64,000 nucleotides of DNA from NCBI GenBank assembly GCA_914767715.1, contig OU612066.1, positions 19,504,283 through 19,568,282 on the forward strand, read 5' to 3'. The notes beneath the pieces were generated by a model. The model had not been told where the DNA came from and ran no database searches. It saw only the letters and a program-made list of their open reading frames with translations. Positions within the stretch are counted from its first letter, which is position 1; each line of letters starts with the position of its first letter. Positions 1 through 12,453 of the stretch are shown one piece after another. The stretch is from Membranipora membranacea (lineage: Eukaryota > Bryozoa > Gymnolaemata > Cheilostomatida > Membraniporidae). The position numbers and the translations under genes were made by a program.

Positions 1-179
1 TAACTGAGGCCTATCTGCAGCGAGTAATATTACCAATTTACTAACTGATTTACTTGTATCTGTTCAAAATACAAAACTTTTCCAAGATATTTGTTAATGC
101 AAGTTTGAAGCTTTGGCTGTTGACCATCTTATCATGTAAGTTATAAATATGCAACGCTATGTTAAATTTCTAATTTCAG

Positions 180-3100
180 TTGACAGGGCTATCCCTGAAA
201 CAAATGCTACACTTTACTACCATGCTGGCAAATACGTCTACAAACCCGGAGAGATTGACGCTAAAAATGGCGTAGCCCACGCCATATTCAAGGATGGTCT
301 TATGACAAATGGATGGGGAGTTTTGGATGTAGTGTCTGGTTATGGTGCTGAGAGTGCTGATGATGAGAAGACTATGTATGCTGCTGGTTTTCTTGAGGGC
401 TCCCTGACATATAAGTAAGTGTATTAATATTCTAATGAGTTCCTGACTGATCACATTTTTTCTCTGATAGATAGAAGGTGAATTAACTCACTTAGCTTGA
501 GTACCACCAGAAAGAATTTGGTGTGATGAACCAGAGAGTCTGGAGTATCTATCAAACTCTCTGGTCAAACTGAGTTCAATTTCTAGGGGTACTCAAACTA
601 AATTGACTCTAACCAATGAACTCCCGGGAGTCCGTTGCTCTAAACATGAGAGATACTTATGATGATATAATCGTATTAACATACCTAGACATGACACCAT
701 AAACAGATGTCAAAATATTTTTGCTATTGATACAAAACAGTTTGGTTGCAGGCAAATTTATATGCATCAGCAAAATATGGTCAAGCTTCTCCTGGGCGAT
801 AAGAAAAAAATTGTAATAAAAAAACTGCAAAGTTTTATGTATGAGCAACAGGAGTTCATGGAGAAAATGGTTGCAGAACATAAAGAGGATCCATTTTGGA
901 GGAACGTTGGACTAATACTTGCACAGTACAATGGTCTTGTTGATGGTTACTACCACGCCGCTCCTGGTGACATGGTACAGTGGTTTTGTGATTCTGATGT
1001 GTTTAAGTGTAAATTATTATGATTTATGTCGGAGTCTTCATCAATTAATCACGCAATCAGGAAATGATCTCTTGGCTCGACCACAATTTTATCTGGCCCA
1101 ATTGCACATAACTGGTTTGATAAATTTGACTATCCTAAAGCTTCGAATAAGCAGAGTTAATCTATTCTTTCCAAGATTCATCTCTACTATGTCTGCAACA
1201 CTTTATTTATTATTATTTATAACTTATGTCACCCATTTCAACATTCTAATTTCAGAAGGTAGATGACTTCACATTCCTGCTTTTAAACGGTGCGGGTGAT
1301 GTCATGGATATCATCAATGCTGTTCATAAAGAAGGCCGGCCGAACTTCAATAAAATGACTCCTGATCAAGTAGAGCTGTATGTTCAGCGTAACAGCCACT
1401 GCTCAGCACTCATAAAGGTGAACAACTTTGTAGCGGCCATTTTATGAACTTATATATCTTTAAATTGAGTAAATGATTAATTATTACCTAGGTGGGTACA
1501 AAGTATAATATATCTGACCATTACATTCATGAATATAACCAATACAGCCAATAGTCTGCTTGCAAGAAAAATTGTCCCACAACCTAATGGTGAGCTCTCT
1601 CAATTTTTTAGGTTTTAGGCGGTTATGAGAATATTCTCTTCGGTCAATCAACATGGATGGCCTACACAGCCACCAACAGAATCTATAAACACTACAACTT
1701 TAATATCAAGGAATTCGCTTCGAAGAAAACCTCTTTCTCAAGCTATCCCGGTGAGTCAGAAAAGCCAGCACAAATCATAAAGAATGGCTGCCACTGTATA
1801 CTGTTCTTGTTACGATAGCGGAAGTTGAATTTGGTAAACATAAGCATACTATGACTGCTATTTCAATCCTTATAATTGGCGTACTGAAAGATGGCAATCA
1901 TGAAAAGCAGGCAGTAACGTCTGAGTTTGCCAAAAATCCCTGATCTTATTGACTTTTATTTTACTTTGCTACAATCTAAAACAGCAGGACTTAAAAAAGT
2001 ATCAAACTTCATGACTGACTGACTGTGAAACTAGTCTAGTTTTGTAAAATGGTCTATGATGCCATTAGATCATTGAATCACATATATCCGTTGAAGAAAT
2101 ACAATGTTCCATAGTTTTATTATTTCTGAAGTTGTTTGAGGGTCAATACTAAGCGTGGCAGATTTCATATCATGTTTTCTACATGTTTGGGCGTAAATGT
2201 TTGTGGGCATAATTTAGCCTTGGCATCCTGATTAGCTAGACAAAGTTTGACGAGAAGTTTTTGTTGAAATTTATTGCAGATTCACAAACCAGGTAACGAA
2301 ATCAATCATTAGCTTACCTTCCCCCGTTTAACAAAAAATCATCTTGAAAAATTTCGAATCAATCATAGCCTTTTTACGCTAGTAAGGTGACTAATCTTCC
2401 GCCGATGTTTCTGTTTTGAGATCCAGGTTAGAGTGATGGTCTATCCAGCTCTATTATAACATCCCTCTGACACCCCACCATTGGGAGCAGGGATCATCAA
2501 CGTCAGCAGATAATTCAATTATGTTTTATGAGAGTGATTTTGCTACATGCAGAAAATATGAGTTTGTAGGATTATTATTTTTACATGAAGTTGTATCTGG
2601 ATTGACAAATTAAAGTGATCACACAAAAGAAAAACTATGCATGCTATTTGGCTGAAATTTTGCCGGCAATAGATTATAATTATAAGTAATCAAATGTAGA
2701 TAGTCAACTAGAGTTGTTATCCCGTTATTTATAAACAGAAAATGTCATATCTTTTTTTTTTCATATGGTTGAAAAAGAGCAAAAGCAAGATTATTCTTTG
2801 ACAATAAACTATTACATGTACTACGCTGTAAATGAATTGAATACTGAATACCGTTTATTTTTTCTCATCTCACTATTCTTAGTGACATGCCTATTATTTT
2901 ACTGTTAACAGGCAGTATTGAATCTGAGGATGATTTCTACTTGATGGGGAACAATATGGCCATGTTACAGACATCTAATATCGTATTCAATATGAGCTTG
3001 TATGATTACGTCAAACCTCAAAGTGTACCAGCCTGGATTAGGGTTCGGGTAGCCAATCAGATGAGTAGTAGTGCTGGCCAATGGGGCACTTGGATACAAA

Positions 3101-6100
3101 ACTTCAATTCAGGTATGATATCTCTATAAACATTTGTATGTTGATGGGTATCTCTAATTAGTCAACTTGCCAAACCATTATCGATGTCAACTCCTCAACA
3201 GTTGTAAAATGCTGTAATCTTCGATGTTTATTCTATCTTTTCAATAAGCTCAGCTGCATTGGCTTGAGAAATACCGCATGACAAAATGTTTTACAATTCA
3301 TAGCTTTATCATTGAAAAGAAACTGAATGCCGATTATTTGTTACTTACTGAATTATTTATATTTCTTTAGGAACTTACAACAACCAATACATGGTTTTGG
3401 ACCTAAAAAAAGTAAAGCTGAATGAGTCTATAGAAGACGGAGCCTTATCTGTAGTTGAGCAGATACCAGGACTAGTAGAGTGGGCGGATCAAACTCATAA
3501 ACTCAGACTAGGTTGGTAACTCACTCAGCAATGGACGATGTTTTTAGTCCCAGGCCATTTGTGTGCACGGTTACATTGCATAACATTCATTGTATCAAAT
3601 ATGTTTCGGCGTGTTATCCGGGTAGAACAAGTTTCGAATTCAATGTTGCTTCTAAGCCATGTGTTGGCTTTATACTATAAATTATACAATATAAGGTATG
3701 AGCATTGACGTCATTCTGAAACACTGCAGTTTCCACTGATAAACAGACAACCATTAACTAAAAATATGTCTAATGCAAAATACAAACCTTCTGAATACTG
3801 TTTACAGGCTACTGGCCGTCGTACAATATTCCATATTTTGAGTCGATATTCAATCTCAGTGGATATCCTGCGATGGTGAAGAAGATGGGCTTAGATTACA
3901 CATATCAGCTGGCTCCAAGAGCTAAAATATTCCGTCGAGATGCTGCTAAAGTCACTGATATGGACAGCATGAAACACATCATGAGATATAATGGTAAGTG
4001 ACAGTCTAATTCCGAGCTTTATTTTTGGATTTTCTGAATTAAGTTACTTTTGTTGGCAAATCACCCCCCTGATATTCCACAGCTTTCAGAAACAATGGGA
4101 AACTCTTGCCTGGCAGATCTTCCAGTCTTAGGACTGGGCTGTGCAAGTGATACCAATCCCAACATTGATTGTTTTGGTCCTGCTTTCCGCTTTAATGTCA
4201 TGCTTTAGCAATAATCCTGGGTTGAGTTGCTGTGGTCTTTCTCTAAAGTCTGCATGCAGGGGAACGGTTGAGCAACCTTAGAGAAAAAGTGACATAGTTC
4301 ACTTGTTTCTTTGTTTTATGGTTGAAAGGTAAAAGTGACTTTGCACTACAACTTTCTTCTGGTCTTCCATTCTAGTCTCAAATGGCATCACTATCAAATA
4401 GCCGACGATTTATACGCATTCTGTGGTCGGTGAATTTCAACTTCACTGTTTCTATAACAAGGTTCAGCCAAATAATCTGTACATTCTCTTCTTTTGCAGA
4501 TTATAAAAATGATCCTTACTCGGAGGGTAAACCAAGTAATCAAATCTGTAGCCGCTATGATCTTTTAAGTAAAAATCCTACACCAATGGGCTGTTATGAT
4601 ACAAAGGTGAGGATTTGTTGTGTGCTACTTTCTTATATAATAATTATAGAACATTATTGTAATCATTCCACATTATTAAATTAACTAAACAGATTCCGTT
4701 CCTTTCAGGAATTACAGCCAGTCATGCAACAGCCTGGTTTAAAGCACTTAAAGTGTTCCGGGTTAGTTGGTAGTAGCATTTCACTATTAACCACTTTCCC
4801 AAAAAAGCTGGAAATGCTACTACCAACTAACCGGGCACAGTTAACGTGATACATCGCCTTTTCAGTTTCTCGGGAACTACTTGTTCCATCTCAAAAATTC
4901 TTTCACTGACACGTTGCTAGTCGTCTGACTTATGTTTAATATCCCAAATTTTTTTAGACCCCATGTTTATACTTGATTAATTGTATATTGACTAAAATAC
5001 ATTGAAAACATATAGGCAGCAATTGGCAAAATGATGCAGTAAATTACGTTATGCAAAAGCGTGATGAAAATCTGTGCAGTATTACATGCAAAGCACATTG
5101 TGTACAACAATGGATCACAGCTTTTTTGGGTGATTGTTTAGCATCGAGAGTGAAATGTTTATGCTCATAACTTCTCTACTATTGAATTTATCATCAAACG
5201 CCACGATCAAATCCTCGGAAATACTCTCTAGTGTAATATAAGCTGGTGTGTATGACACGTTGTTTAACCTGTTTTCAGTTTTTTGGCTGGAAAGGAGTGC
5301 ATGTTTTGGACCAAATAAATCTAGTTTAGCCACAAAAATCCAAATATCTCAAGATGTAAAGCCATAACCAATAATCGCTTCGATCAAAATCTAGACAATC
5401 TCCTGCTCTTCATCATGCTGACAACAAATTTGACTGACATATTTCTGAATTTCTGATTTTTGGCTGGAAAATTTTTACCAAAATTAGTGAAAATTTGGGT
5501 TATTATTTGTTACAGTTGTGACAACCAGGATCTGTAATCTGGTAAGATTATTGATGGAGGTGACCGTGCAAGACCAAAATGGTATAATAAATTGGAAATT
5601 TTAGTTTCTGCATTATTGGGGTCACATGTAATGAGGGGTCAGAAATGGCCCTTTTACTATTGCAAAAATCAAGTTTAAGTCTCAAAGACAGGAGGCTTAA
5701 AAATATGAAGTTTCACTTAAATGTTGCTCCTCCAGTTAGTGCCATGCCTCCTCTATATGTTGAAAGCAAAAACTAATCAAATACCTCTATAGCATGGCAC
5801 AGAGGGCTCAATTTAAAAAGGGCACTTTTTGCCCCAAAATGAACTTTCAGTGGTCACTGCGACTCAACGTCAAATATTTGGGAGGTTTCAACGGTGAAAA
5901 TAACTATTAGACATGATCCCCAATACAATATTAAAAAGTTTTAAAAAGCGATATATCACGTTAAGCGCTTAAACTAGCAACAGCCATGTGCTTTGTCATC
6001 CATTCAATCTCCTCAGATATCTGCTACCGCTGACTGCATTGCTGTGGAAAAAAATGATGTTTAAAGAGCAACCAAAGTTTCGCAGCAATGCATAAATGCA

Positions 6101-6654
6101 TAAGCTTTGTGCATGACGCGGTGCAAAACTCAATGTAGTTGCTGACTCTAAGCTGGGTAACACTTCAGTTTAGGGGAGGTTCCAAGACATTGCTGTAATA
6201 ATGATAGAGCACAGGCTAAATAATAACAGGAACATGAAACTGCTCTGTGGTATTCTATTTTAGCTGATTTTGAGTACCTGATGGATGAAATGTTTCACAA
6301 GAATTCTGGCTGAATAATCATCCAAATTAGATTTTGTCTTTTTGCCTATGCAGAAGGTACAATCTGCTATCAATCAATGAGAAGTTGTTTGAAAGCCTGG
6401 TTGCCCTTTTAAGTAATCTTGTTTGGCAGCATTTCATTATATACTACATTGAGATTAATACAAAACGTTCTTTCTTTTCGCAGGTCTCTGACTTCCACCT
6501 GGCATCACAGATGACAGCTTTGGCGGTTAATGGGCCAACTAAAGGTGATCATCTACCTGCTTTTTCTTGGTCTCAGTTCACAAATACCTCTCATGTAGGT
6601 CTACCTGAGACTTATGACTTTCCCTTCCTGCTCATGTCACCCTTGATCAACTGA
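180..6654 (+). CDS. Phospholipase B-like (PLBD family) lysosomal hydrolase, 3' nine exons, 5' end outside window
   Basis: Nine exons join in one frame: 180-414, 752-974, 1256-1417, 1612-1750, 2912-3112, 3371-3511, 3808-3993, 4500-4606, 6484-6654 (TGA stop). All junctions are GT-AG and all phases agree. The product resembles animal PLBD1/PLBD2 (laminin-A/LAMA-like) proteins from the GWGVLDV segment in the first exon to the family C-terminus ([12 protein letters not shown]). Members are N-terminal-nucleophile hydrolases of the lysosome that mature by self-cleavage before a cysteine; the matching segment here is SHCSALIK at the end of the third exon, so its Cys is the expected nucleophile. Several N-x-S/T sites (for example in NATL, NMSL, NLSG, NTSH) suit a glycosylated lysosomal protein. 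The signal peptide and N-terminus must lie upstream of base 180. PLBD1 and PLBD2 cannot be told apart here. The last intron (1.9 kb) is filled with repeats. Confidence 0.93.
415..751 (+). other. First visible PLBD intron
   Basis: This intron lies between GTAAGT at 415 and an acceptor AG at 750-751. It contains an AT-rich stretch with motifs such as a CTCACTTAGCTTGAG segment around 485-505, but no exon or classified repeat was recognised. Confidence 0.5.
4758..4835. repeat. Hairpin-forming repeat in the last PLBD intron
   Basis: Two 25-nt arms, 4758-4782 and 4811-4835, are inverted copies: 22 bases beginning GAAATGCTACTACC pair perfectly. The loop is about 28 nt and contains ACCACTTTCCC. A degenerate relative with the same layout lies at 54507-54655 in a kinase intron, also with a TAGCATTTCACTAT segment and a loop of CCGCTTTCCC. 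This suggests a dispersed fold-back element family. Confidence 0.6.
4842..5970. mobile_element. Probable non-autonomous element bounded by inverted repeats
   Basis: TAACGTGATACATCGCCTTTT at about 4842-4862 is the inverted, imperfect copy of a segment at about 5944-5964 (AAAAAGCGATATATCACGTTA). Inside, TTTTTGGCTGGAAA occurs twice (about 5278 and 5457). No coding frame of note is present. The element is assigned from its ends alone; the exact boundaries and target duplication are unclear, and the adjacent hairpin at 4758-4835 may belong to it. Confidence 0.45.
6061..6412 (+). mobile_element. MITE-like element, family A, copy 1
   Basis: Terminal inverted repeats begin TTAAAGAGCAACCAAAGTTTC and end with the complement of TTAAAAGGGCAACCAGGCTTTC. 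The interior matches, in opposite orientation, the element at 20687-21075, including shared segments reading GCAGAAGGT.CAATCTGCTAT and TAACACTTCAGTTTAGGGGAGGTTCC. There is no open frame, so it is non-autonomous. It sits inside the last intron of the PLBD gene, just before the final exon. Confidence 0.7.
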
Positions 6655-7304
6655 TTCTGGGGTGCAAATTCCTGCCCTTGGAGAGCATATTGAACAATCT
6701 ATGAATGGCATCTATAGAGTAGAATATATTTTCTTGTTTATCTTTGTCAATATCTGATGCACAACAACTAAAGATAATGAGATAATATTTTTATACAAAG
6801 AGTTCCATGATTGAAACCCAACTCGTTTCCGCCGCTTTGCCGTAAGCATGGATATCCATCTAGATCTGAGTACAACAAGCATCATGTTTATCTTTATTAA
6901 ATTCTGTATGATACCGTTTATCTGCTCTGTCACTCTCAGTCTCAATCTTGTCAAGCATTTTTTGTGGAGACTTCCTGTCATTATCAATGGAAAGTAGTGA
7001 TCAATAACGGATTGTGACCAATGGATGGATGGAAAATTGGTGAATATCTGTCAATCAATCACAAAAAGCAACAGTTATTCTCCATCTAATATCTATTTTC
7101 GTTTTTGAGGTCAACAAGTTGTTATTTACTTTAGTTTTGTAACAAACTTACACGGGAACCTCAATGAAAACGTATAATGATAATACCCCTCTCATACTTG
7201 TGCTATTTCTATGTAAGTCAATTTAACAAGATTTGAAACAACCATGGCTTTTAAGAGCATATTTTATGTATTCTTTTTAATTGCATTGAAAACGATGAAA
7301 GTCA
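6655..7304. other. Intergenic gap between PLBD and the glycine-rich gene
   Basis: This 650-base AT-rich spacer presumably holds the 3' UTRs of the two convergent genes. No clear AATAAA close to either stop, and no repeat or RNA gene, was recognised. Confidence 0.4.
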
Positions 7305-7978
7305 TCATTCAATCATCAGTCTCCTTATCTGTTGAGATCGGCCCCCACTTCCACCTCCACCAAATCTAAACTTAACTCCAACGCCAACTTGTCCACTAGA
7401 TGGGGAGTAGAACCCGTATACATTGTGATTTCCTCCCGAGTTTGTTTGCCAACCGTGACCAACACCAACGTTGCCGGTGTGAGAAACGCCTGCTCAAGTA
7501 TTCTGTCCATTTCTACCAGGAAAGTTAATCCCTGCCCCGACTCCTACTCCGGGGTTGCCGCTTGGAGGACCACCAACAAAGAAGCCATCTCCTCTTGAAT
7601 TAAATGGTATATCTAATCTGCCATCTTTGAGCTCGTCCTTCACTTGGTTTAATCTAAAATTAATGAAATGGAAAAGTTTTCATAACACTAATACTAATAT
7701 CATTTCGGCAGGACCAAAAGAATCAAACCTTAGCTTCCCAACTTTTTAGCATGCTGAACTGTTCACAGCACAAAGCAGCAATGATCAAGGGTGTATTGTT
7801 GTATCTCAAAAAAATGATGTTGACCTTTCATAGTATGAAGGTAATATGTATTTACATAACAAACTTACATTGACGTCTGCCTTTTGAGGCGGAGCGGCGC
7901 AGACTGAACAAACTGAGTAGACGCGAAAAGAAGACACAAGAGGCAAGCTGCATCAATTAATCTTCTCTGTGACTGCAT
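7305..7978 (-). pseudogene. Secreted glycine-rich peptide gene, copy 1, with one in-frame TGA
   Basis: Exon 1 (7978-7869) begins at an ATG and encodes a signal peptide (hydrophobic core CLLCLLFAS) followed by a dibasic LKR site. Exon 2 (7653-7305) continues in phase 2. Together they give 153 codons including the final TGA stop. The mature part is rich in glycine: VGGPPSGNPGVGVGAG, NVGVGHGWQTNSGG, QVGVGVKFRFGGGG. One codon, 7496-7494 (codon 90), is TGA; the tandem copy 2 has TGG (Trp) there. Everything else is open with good splice sites, so this is either a very young pseudogene, a polymorphic null allele, or an assembly error. The layout (signal, dibasic site, Gly-rich mature part) resembles invertebrate antimicrobial or cuticular glycine-rich peptides, but no named family is assigned. 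Confidence 0.75.
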
Positions 7979-8092
7979 AGTAGAGTAGGCTGACTTGAGA
8001 TCAGTGTTGTTGACTGTGTTATTGGTACAGGCTACAAGTATACACTAAGCAAATATTGGTCAGTGTGTGTGATACATATGGAAACATGACTG

Positions 8093-8102
8093 TTTATATA
8101 CC
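8093..8102 (-). promoter_or_regulatory. TATA box of glycine-rich copy 1
   Basis: Read on the minus strand this is GGTATATAAACAG, about 115 bases before the ATG at 7978. The same motif and flanks lie upstream of copy 2 (10602-10611), so the promoter was duplicated with the gene. The surrounding blocks 7979-8120 and 10495-10630 are clearly homologous. Confidence 0.6.
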
Positions 8103-8120
8103 AGCCACTCCAGGAAATTG

Positions 8121-8196
8121 CTAGAACAAGTTTGTTTCCTCTTTTGCAATAGCACTCCACCACTTACTGAGGGAACCAACCTGTTCTAGGAAATAG
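8121..8196. mobile_element. Small insertion in the copy 1 upstream region
   Basis: Upstream homology of the two glycine-rich genes is interrupted in copy 1 by about 75 bases. The inserted segment has inverted ends (CTAGAACAAG near 8122 and CCTGTTCTAG near 8180-8190) and is followed by a repeated AGGAAAT, as expected for a small transposon with a target duplication. Copy 2 runs straight through this point (CCAGGAAAAAGCTCGTTAAA). Confidence 0.45.
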
Positions 8197-8398
8197 CTCA
8201 TTAAAATGACATCAATATAATATGTATCAAACCTTACCAGTGTATTATTGCTAATTGTGCAATTTAGATTTGTGATGTGCATCAATGCATGTATGATTGT
8301 TTCATGAATGTATCATCATTATTACCATTTTCAATCTTATTTTAGCTACGAGGGTACCATACAAGAAAGGATAGAGGAGGAAATCAGATTATTTTAGC

Positions 8399-9514
8399 AA
8401 TAGTTGGAATTGCAATGTGCTAAAACCTACCTACCTCATGTTTCTACATCGGGTAAGTCACAATTTTGTTAAAATGTTACACTGGATAATGATTAGCATC
8501 TTTTTCAATAATACACATTTTCGTTGTTTATATTTAAATAGCAAATAAAAGTGTACAGATAGGTTACTAATTACTTATGAGCTCTGGCTATACACACACA
8601 ACAATATGTTGTTGTTGTAATTGTTGTCTCTCGGTGTGTTGTCATTTCAATCCAGTCAATGATCTTTTAGCTCAATTGAGTTTCAGCAGGAAGATTGATT
8701 CATATATGTTTGATGCAATGAAAATTAGCGTGAAATCGGCAAAAGATTGCAATATGCAGGCAATAAGCTCACGCATTGTTTATTCGTGATTTGACCATTA
8801 TTTTTAACCAATGCTATTAAAGGCTTGCGCAATGTTGACATTATTACTGTTCCTCTTCACCTAACAGAATATGAGTAATGATATGGCACATAGTAGGATA
8901 CTATTTCCTGCATACTGAGGGGTGTATAATACGGATTCTGATAAGGTATATTTTCAGCATGTTTTTGACATGCAAGGTTTTGTTGGAATAAGGCATAGAA
9001 GCCAGATGAGATACCATAGCAGGTGTTGAATCATATATATTAACTAGAAATACCGCAAAGCTTCAAGAGAACGGATAACAGGCTCTGAAATTGGCGATTG
9101 AGTTGTGTTAGATGAATGGTTCAATGGATTCTTCAGTATAGGTTTTGGGTGGTGGATGCTGGGCATGGGCAAAATACATGCTTGCAAGTCCCAGGAGCCC
9201 TTGGCACAAACCCTCCCACCTCTATCCCCACTTCTCTATCTCTTCCGATACCCTGCCTATGCCTCTTTGCAGCAGGTATGAGGGAAGCCTGCATTGACAA
9301 GCTTACCAGTATTGCATTGTTTTAGACCTATGTAAATGAAAACCAACTCGGCTCAGCTATATCAGACAATTTTATGAGCATTGTGACAATCATGCTTTCA
9401 AAGATCATATTTTCTTTAGTCATTTATCATCCATTATTCAAATTGTCAATCATTCAACAAAAAGATATAAGAATGGCATAACTCATGATGTATTAATGAG
9501 GTCTATAGGCCAGC
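8399..9514. other. Spacer between the tandem glycine-rich copies
   Basis: Non-coding AT-rich sequence. The shared upstream block (GCTATGAGGGTACC type) ends near 8398. No exon, RNA gene or repeat was recognised beyond this, although short pseudo-frames exist. Confidence 0.4.
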
Positions 9515-10494
9515 TCATAGCGCTTTTGATGGAGAGACAAACCCGTATACATTGTGCTTTCCTCCCGAGTTTGTTTGCCAGCCGTGACCAACACCAACAT
9601 TTCCGTTCTGAGAAACCCCTGCCCTGCCCATGTATTCTGCCCATTTCTACCAGAGAAGTTAATCCCTGCTCAGACATCTATTTCAGGATTTCCACTTGGA
9701 GGAATGCCAATGAACAATCCAGCTCCTCCTGGATTATTTCCATTTGAATTTAGGGGTATATCTAATCTGCCATCTTTGAGCTCATTCTTCACTTGCTTTA
9801 ATCTAAAATTGTTGAAATAAAAAAAAGCATTTACTATGTGGGTTGGGGTATACCCGGTCCGGTGCCCAGGTACAATTGATAACTATATAAAAAGGAGTAA
9901 ATGAAGCCAAACTTTGAAACTTTCCATAATATAATTTACAGGATGCAAATTGAATAGCTATGATTAACGGTCCTAAGTGCAGAGAATAGAACAGCCTCTT
10001 ACTGGTAATGAATCATAGACCATTTGTTGCTAAATTGCTGGTAGAAGATTGGCTTGAATTCTACTTTATAATATTATCTCCATCTAATTTTGAGTGCTAC
10101 TGGAGGGTTACTGCATTCATTTTACGACCAGGTTTTAGAGGCCTGGTCGCTATAACGTAAGAATTTCATTTGTGTAGTTTCAAATTAAATTGTCCAAAAA
10201 AATCGAATATTGTGTGAAGTGTATAGTGAAGGCGCAAAATAGCAATGATCAGCTGTGGTTTGCTGTAACTCAACAAGTGATGTTGACTTTCCATGATAAT
10301 AAAGTATATATAATATATATATATATACTTTATATTTATATATATATAGTTCGAAGTTTTTTGATTATGACATAGCAAACTTACTTTGACGTCTGCCTTT
10401 TGAAACGAAGCGAAGCCGACTGAACAAACTGAGTAGATGCGAAAAGAAGACAAAAGAGGCAAATTAAATCAGATAATCTCTGTGACCTCATCAT
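9515..10494 (-). pseudogene. Secreted glycine-rich peptide gene, copy 2, decayed
   Basis: Exon 1 (10494-10385; two consecutive ATGs) encodes a signal peptide and dibasic FKR site very like copy 1. Exon 2 begins at 9802 after a TTTTAG acceptor, and splice phase agrees with copy 1. It then carries an in-frame TGA at 9672-9670 where copy 1 has GGG (Gly), and an extra five bases (a repeated GGGCA) near 9625 that shift the frame. In the shifted frame, NVGVGHGWQTNSGG can still be read. The 3' part diverges after VYGF and ends at TGA 9517-9515, lacking the GQVGVGVKFRF tail. Two independent lesions plus the lost tail make it a pseudogene. Confidence 0.75.
10302..10350. repeat. AT-rich microsatellite in the copy 2 intron
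   Basis: Alternating TA runs around AAAGTATATATAATATATA and its near-complement TATATATACTTTATATT make a self-complementary tract of about 45 bases. Confidence 0.7.
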
Positions 10495-10601
10495 AAGCTG
10501 CCTTTGAGATCAGTGTTGTTGACTGTGTTATTGGTACAGGCTACAAGTATACACCAAACAAATATTGGTCGCTGTGTGGGATGGTTATGGAAACATGACT
10601 G

Positions 10602-10611
10602 TTTATATACC
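10602..10611 (-). promoter_or_regulatory. TATA box of glycine-rich copy 2
   Basis: GGTATATAAACAG on the minus strand, about 110 bases before the start codons at 10494/10491, matching copy 1. It is probably a relic promoter, since the downstream gene is broken. Confidence 0.5.
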
Positions 10612-10708
10612 TGCCATTCCAGGAAAAAGCTCGTTAAAACGACATCAATATAATAGCTATGAGGGTACCAACCAAGAAAGGACGGAGGAGGAAATCAGAT
10701 TATCCTAG

Positions 10709-12422
10709 CGTAGAAGACTCCAGTACCAGTTTGATGAACAGGGACCATGGAACCATAAATTTTGATACCACTGTTGGTAAGGGACGAAAAGTTGTGATAC
10801 ACGCAAGTTGCCAGAAATCCTCGTACTGAGAACGTGATACATCCTAGAAAACTAGAATGCATCCTAGAGGTGAGGCAATAGAGGACCTCCTGAACTTGAG
10901 TGCGCGGCAAGCTGCCAAAAAATATTTAAAAAAACTGTTTATCAAATCAGTTTGTACCTATATATACGTTATATTGAGTCAATATCTATGAAGTTGTCTA
11001 TAGGGACTAAAGACTGCAACATGTTGTATGGTAGAGTGTGGCTTTGTCTGATTCAAATTTTCTAAGATAGGAAACACTGAAGATAGCTAATAGTTTCCAG
11101 TCTACAGTATTTATATGTTAATGGTCAATGCATAGCGTAAAAGTTTCAAGATTTATAGCTATATTTAGATCCTGACTCAAAGCTTTTTACTGATGGCATA
11201 TCTCCACAAATAGCTATATATATCTATGTATTTTACCACTGATCCATAAATTCAGTGGCCCTAACCTTCCCTTCCACAATGGTTCTCTGGAGGGGTGTGA
11301 TCTGTGAATATCTACTGCAATACCTTTTCTGAATACTTGCAAAATTGTTGTGTGTGATGAATTTTTGCAGTTTCATAAATTTCAGAATTAGTGAAAATTC
11401 GCAATTCCCATTCTAAACGTATAATATGCCAGTTTCCTTCATAACAAGGAAATCATTTCCTTATACAGAGTAGGTAACTCCCTATCCCTGGATGAATACA
11501 GATTATCTCATAATATTGATGGGAATTATAGATATTAATTATCAATCAATTATTGAAAATCATGTCAATTTTAGATATAAATGTGGTCTGAGCCCACCAG
11601 ACTTTTGAATTCTTGAGGTTAATATTTAAACATTTGAGGAAAATTGTCAAATTATAAAAATGCATTATCAATGTCATCCTTACTTTTAATTGCCAGCGGC
11701 AATGGGGTGTTTGAAATGCAATTTAAATCAGACACAGATTGTGGTTGACGGCAGTCTGTGCAGACTCTCCACTGAATATAGCCAACTCATTATCAGGGCT
11801 AAATTACCGACAAGTTGAACAAAACATACTCTACCGTCACCAACTCATTGCCGTCACCAAACCCTCACCGGATCCCTGCACATGTGCATCAAACACAGCC
11901 ACAGCCCACAGCTACATTACTTGCTCTGCTTTTTAGGCGCAACACCCATCTAGATCATTTGTGGAATACACTGAGCAAACATATATCTAGGTAGATAGGA
12001 AAATAAACCTTTGCACATCAATAGAGCAAAGTTTAATGTTTGAGAAATTTTAAGAATCGCCTGAAACCTGATACAGAAGAGATAATCAGCCATCATCAGA
12101 CTGAACCATTTTCATTATCGCATCGTATTTACTAAATACTCAGCATAGTGCCCGACTGCTCTAAATGGTGGAACTGGTGTGCAAAAATATGCAACAGATA
12201 TCCTTAGTACATGTGTACTCAGAAGCTGTTCAAACTTTAGTACAGATATAACCTACCTTACCTTGTTTTTGAAGGTGTGAGGATTACTCAGCGCTGTGTT
12301 CTGTTTAGCTTGCCAAGCCAACGAGTTACACAACACAGATATGGGTACTACGGATTGTGTGGCCTGATTTTTTAGAGTGTTGTTTTTCATAGATTTTGTG
12401 CACAGGGCTATCAAACTCAGCA

Positions 12423-12453
<31 letters not shown>

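Noticed and set aside
149-179. Start codon for the PLBD gene at 149
   Set aside because: This lies in an intron before the acceptor at 178-179, and the protein family has more sequence upstream.
7494-7496. Selenocysteine reading of the in-frame TGA in glycine-rich copy 1
   Set aside because: The tandem copy has Trp, not Cys, at this position, and no SECIS-like structure was recognised downstream.
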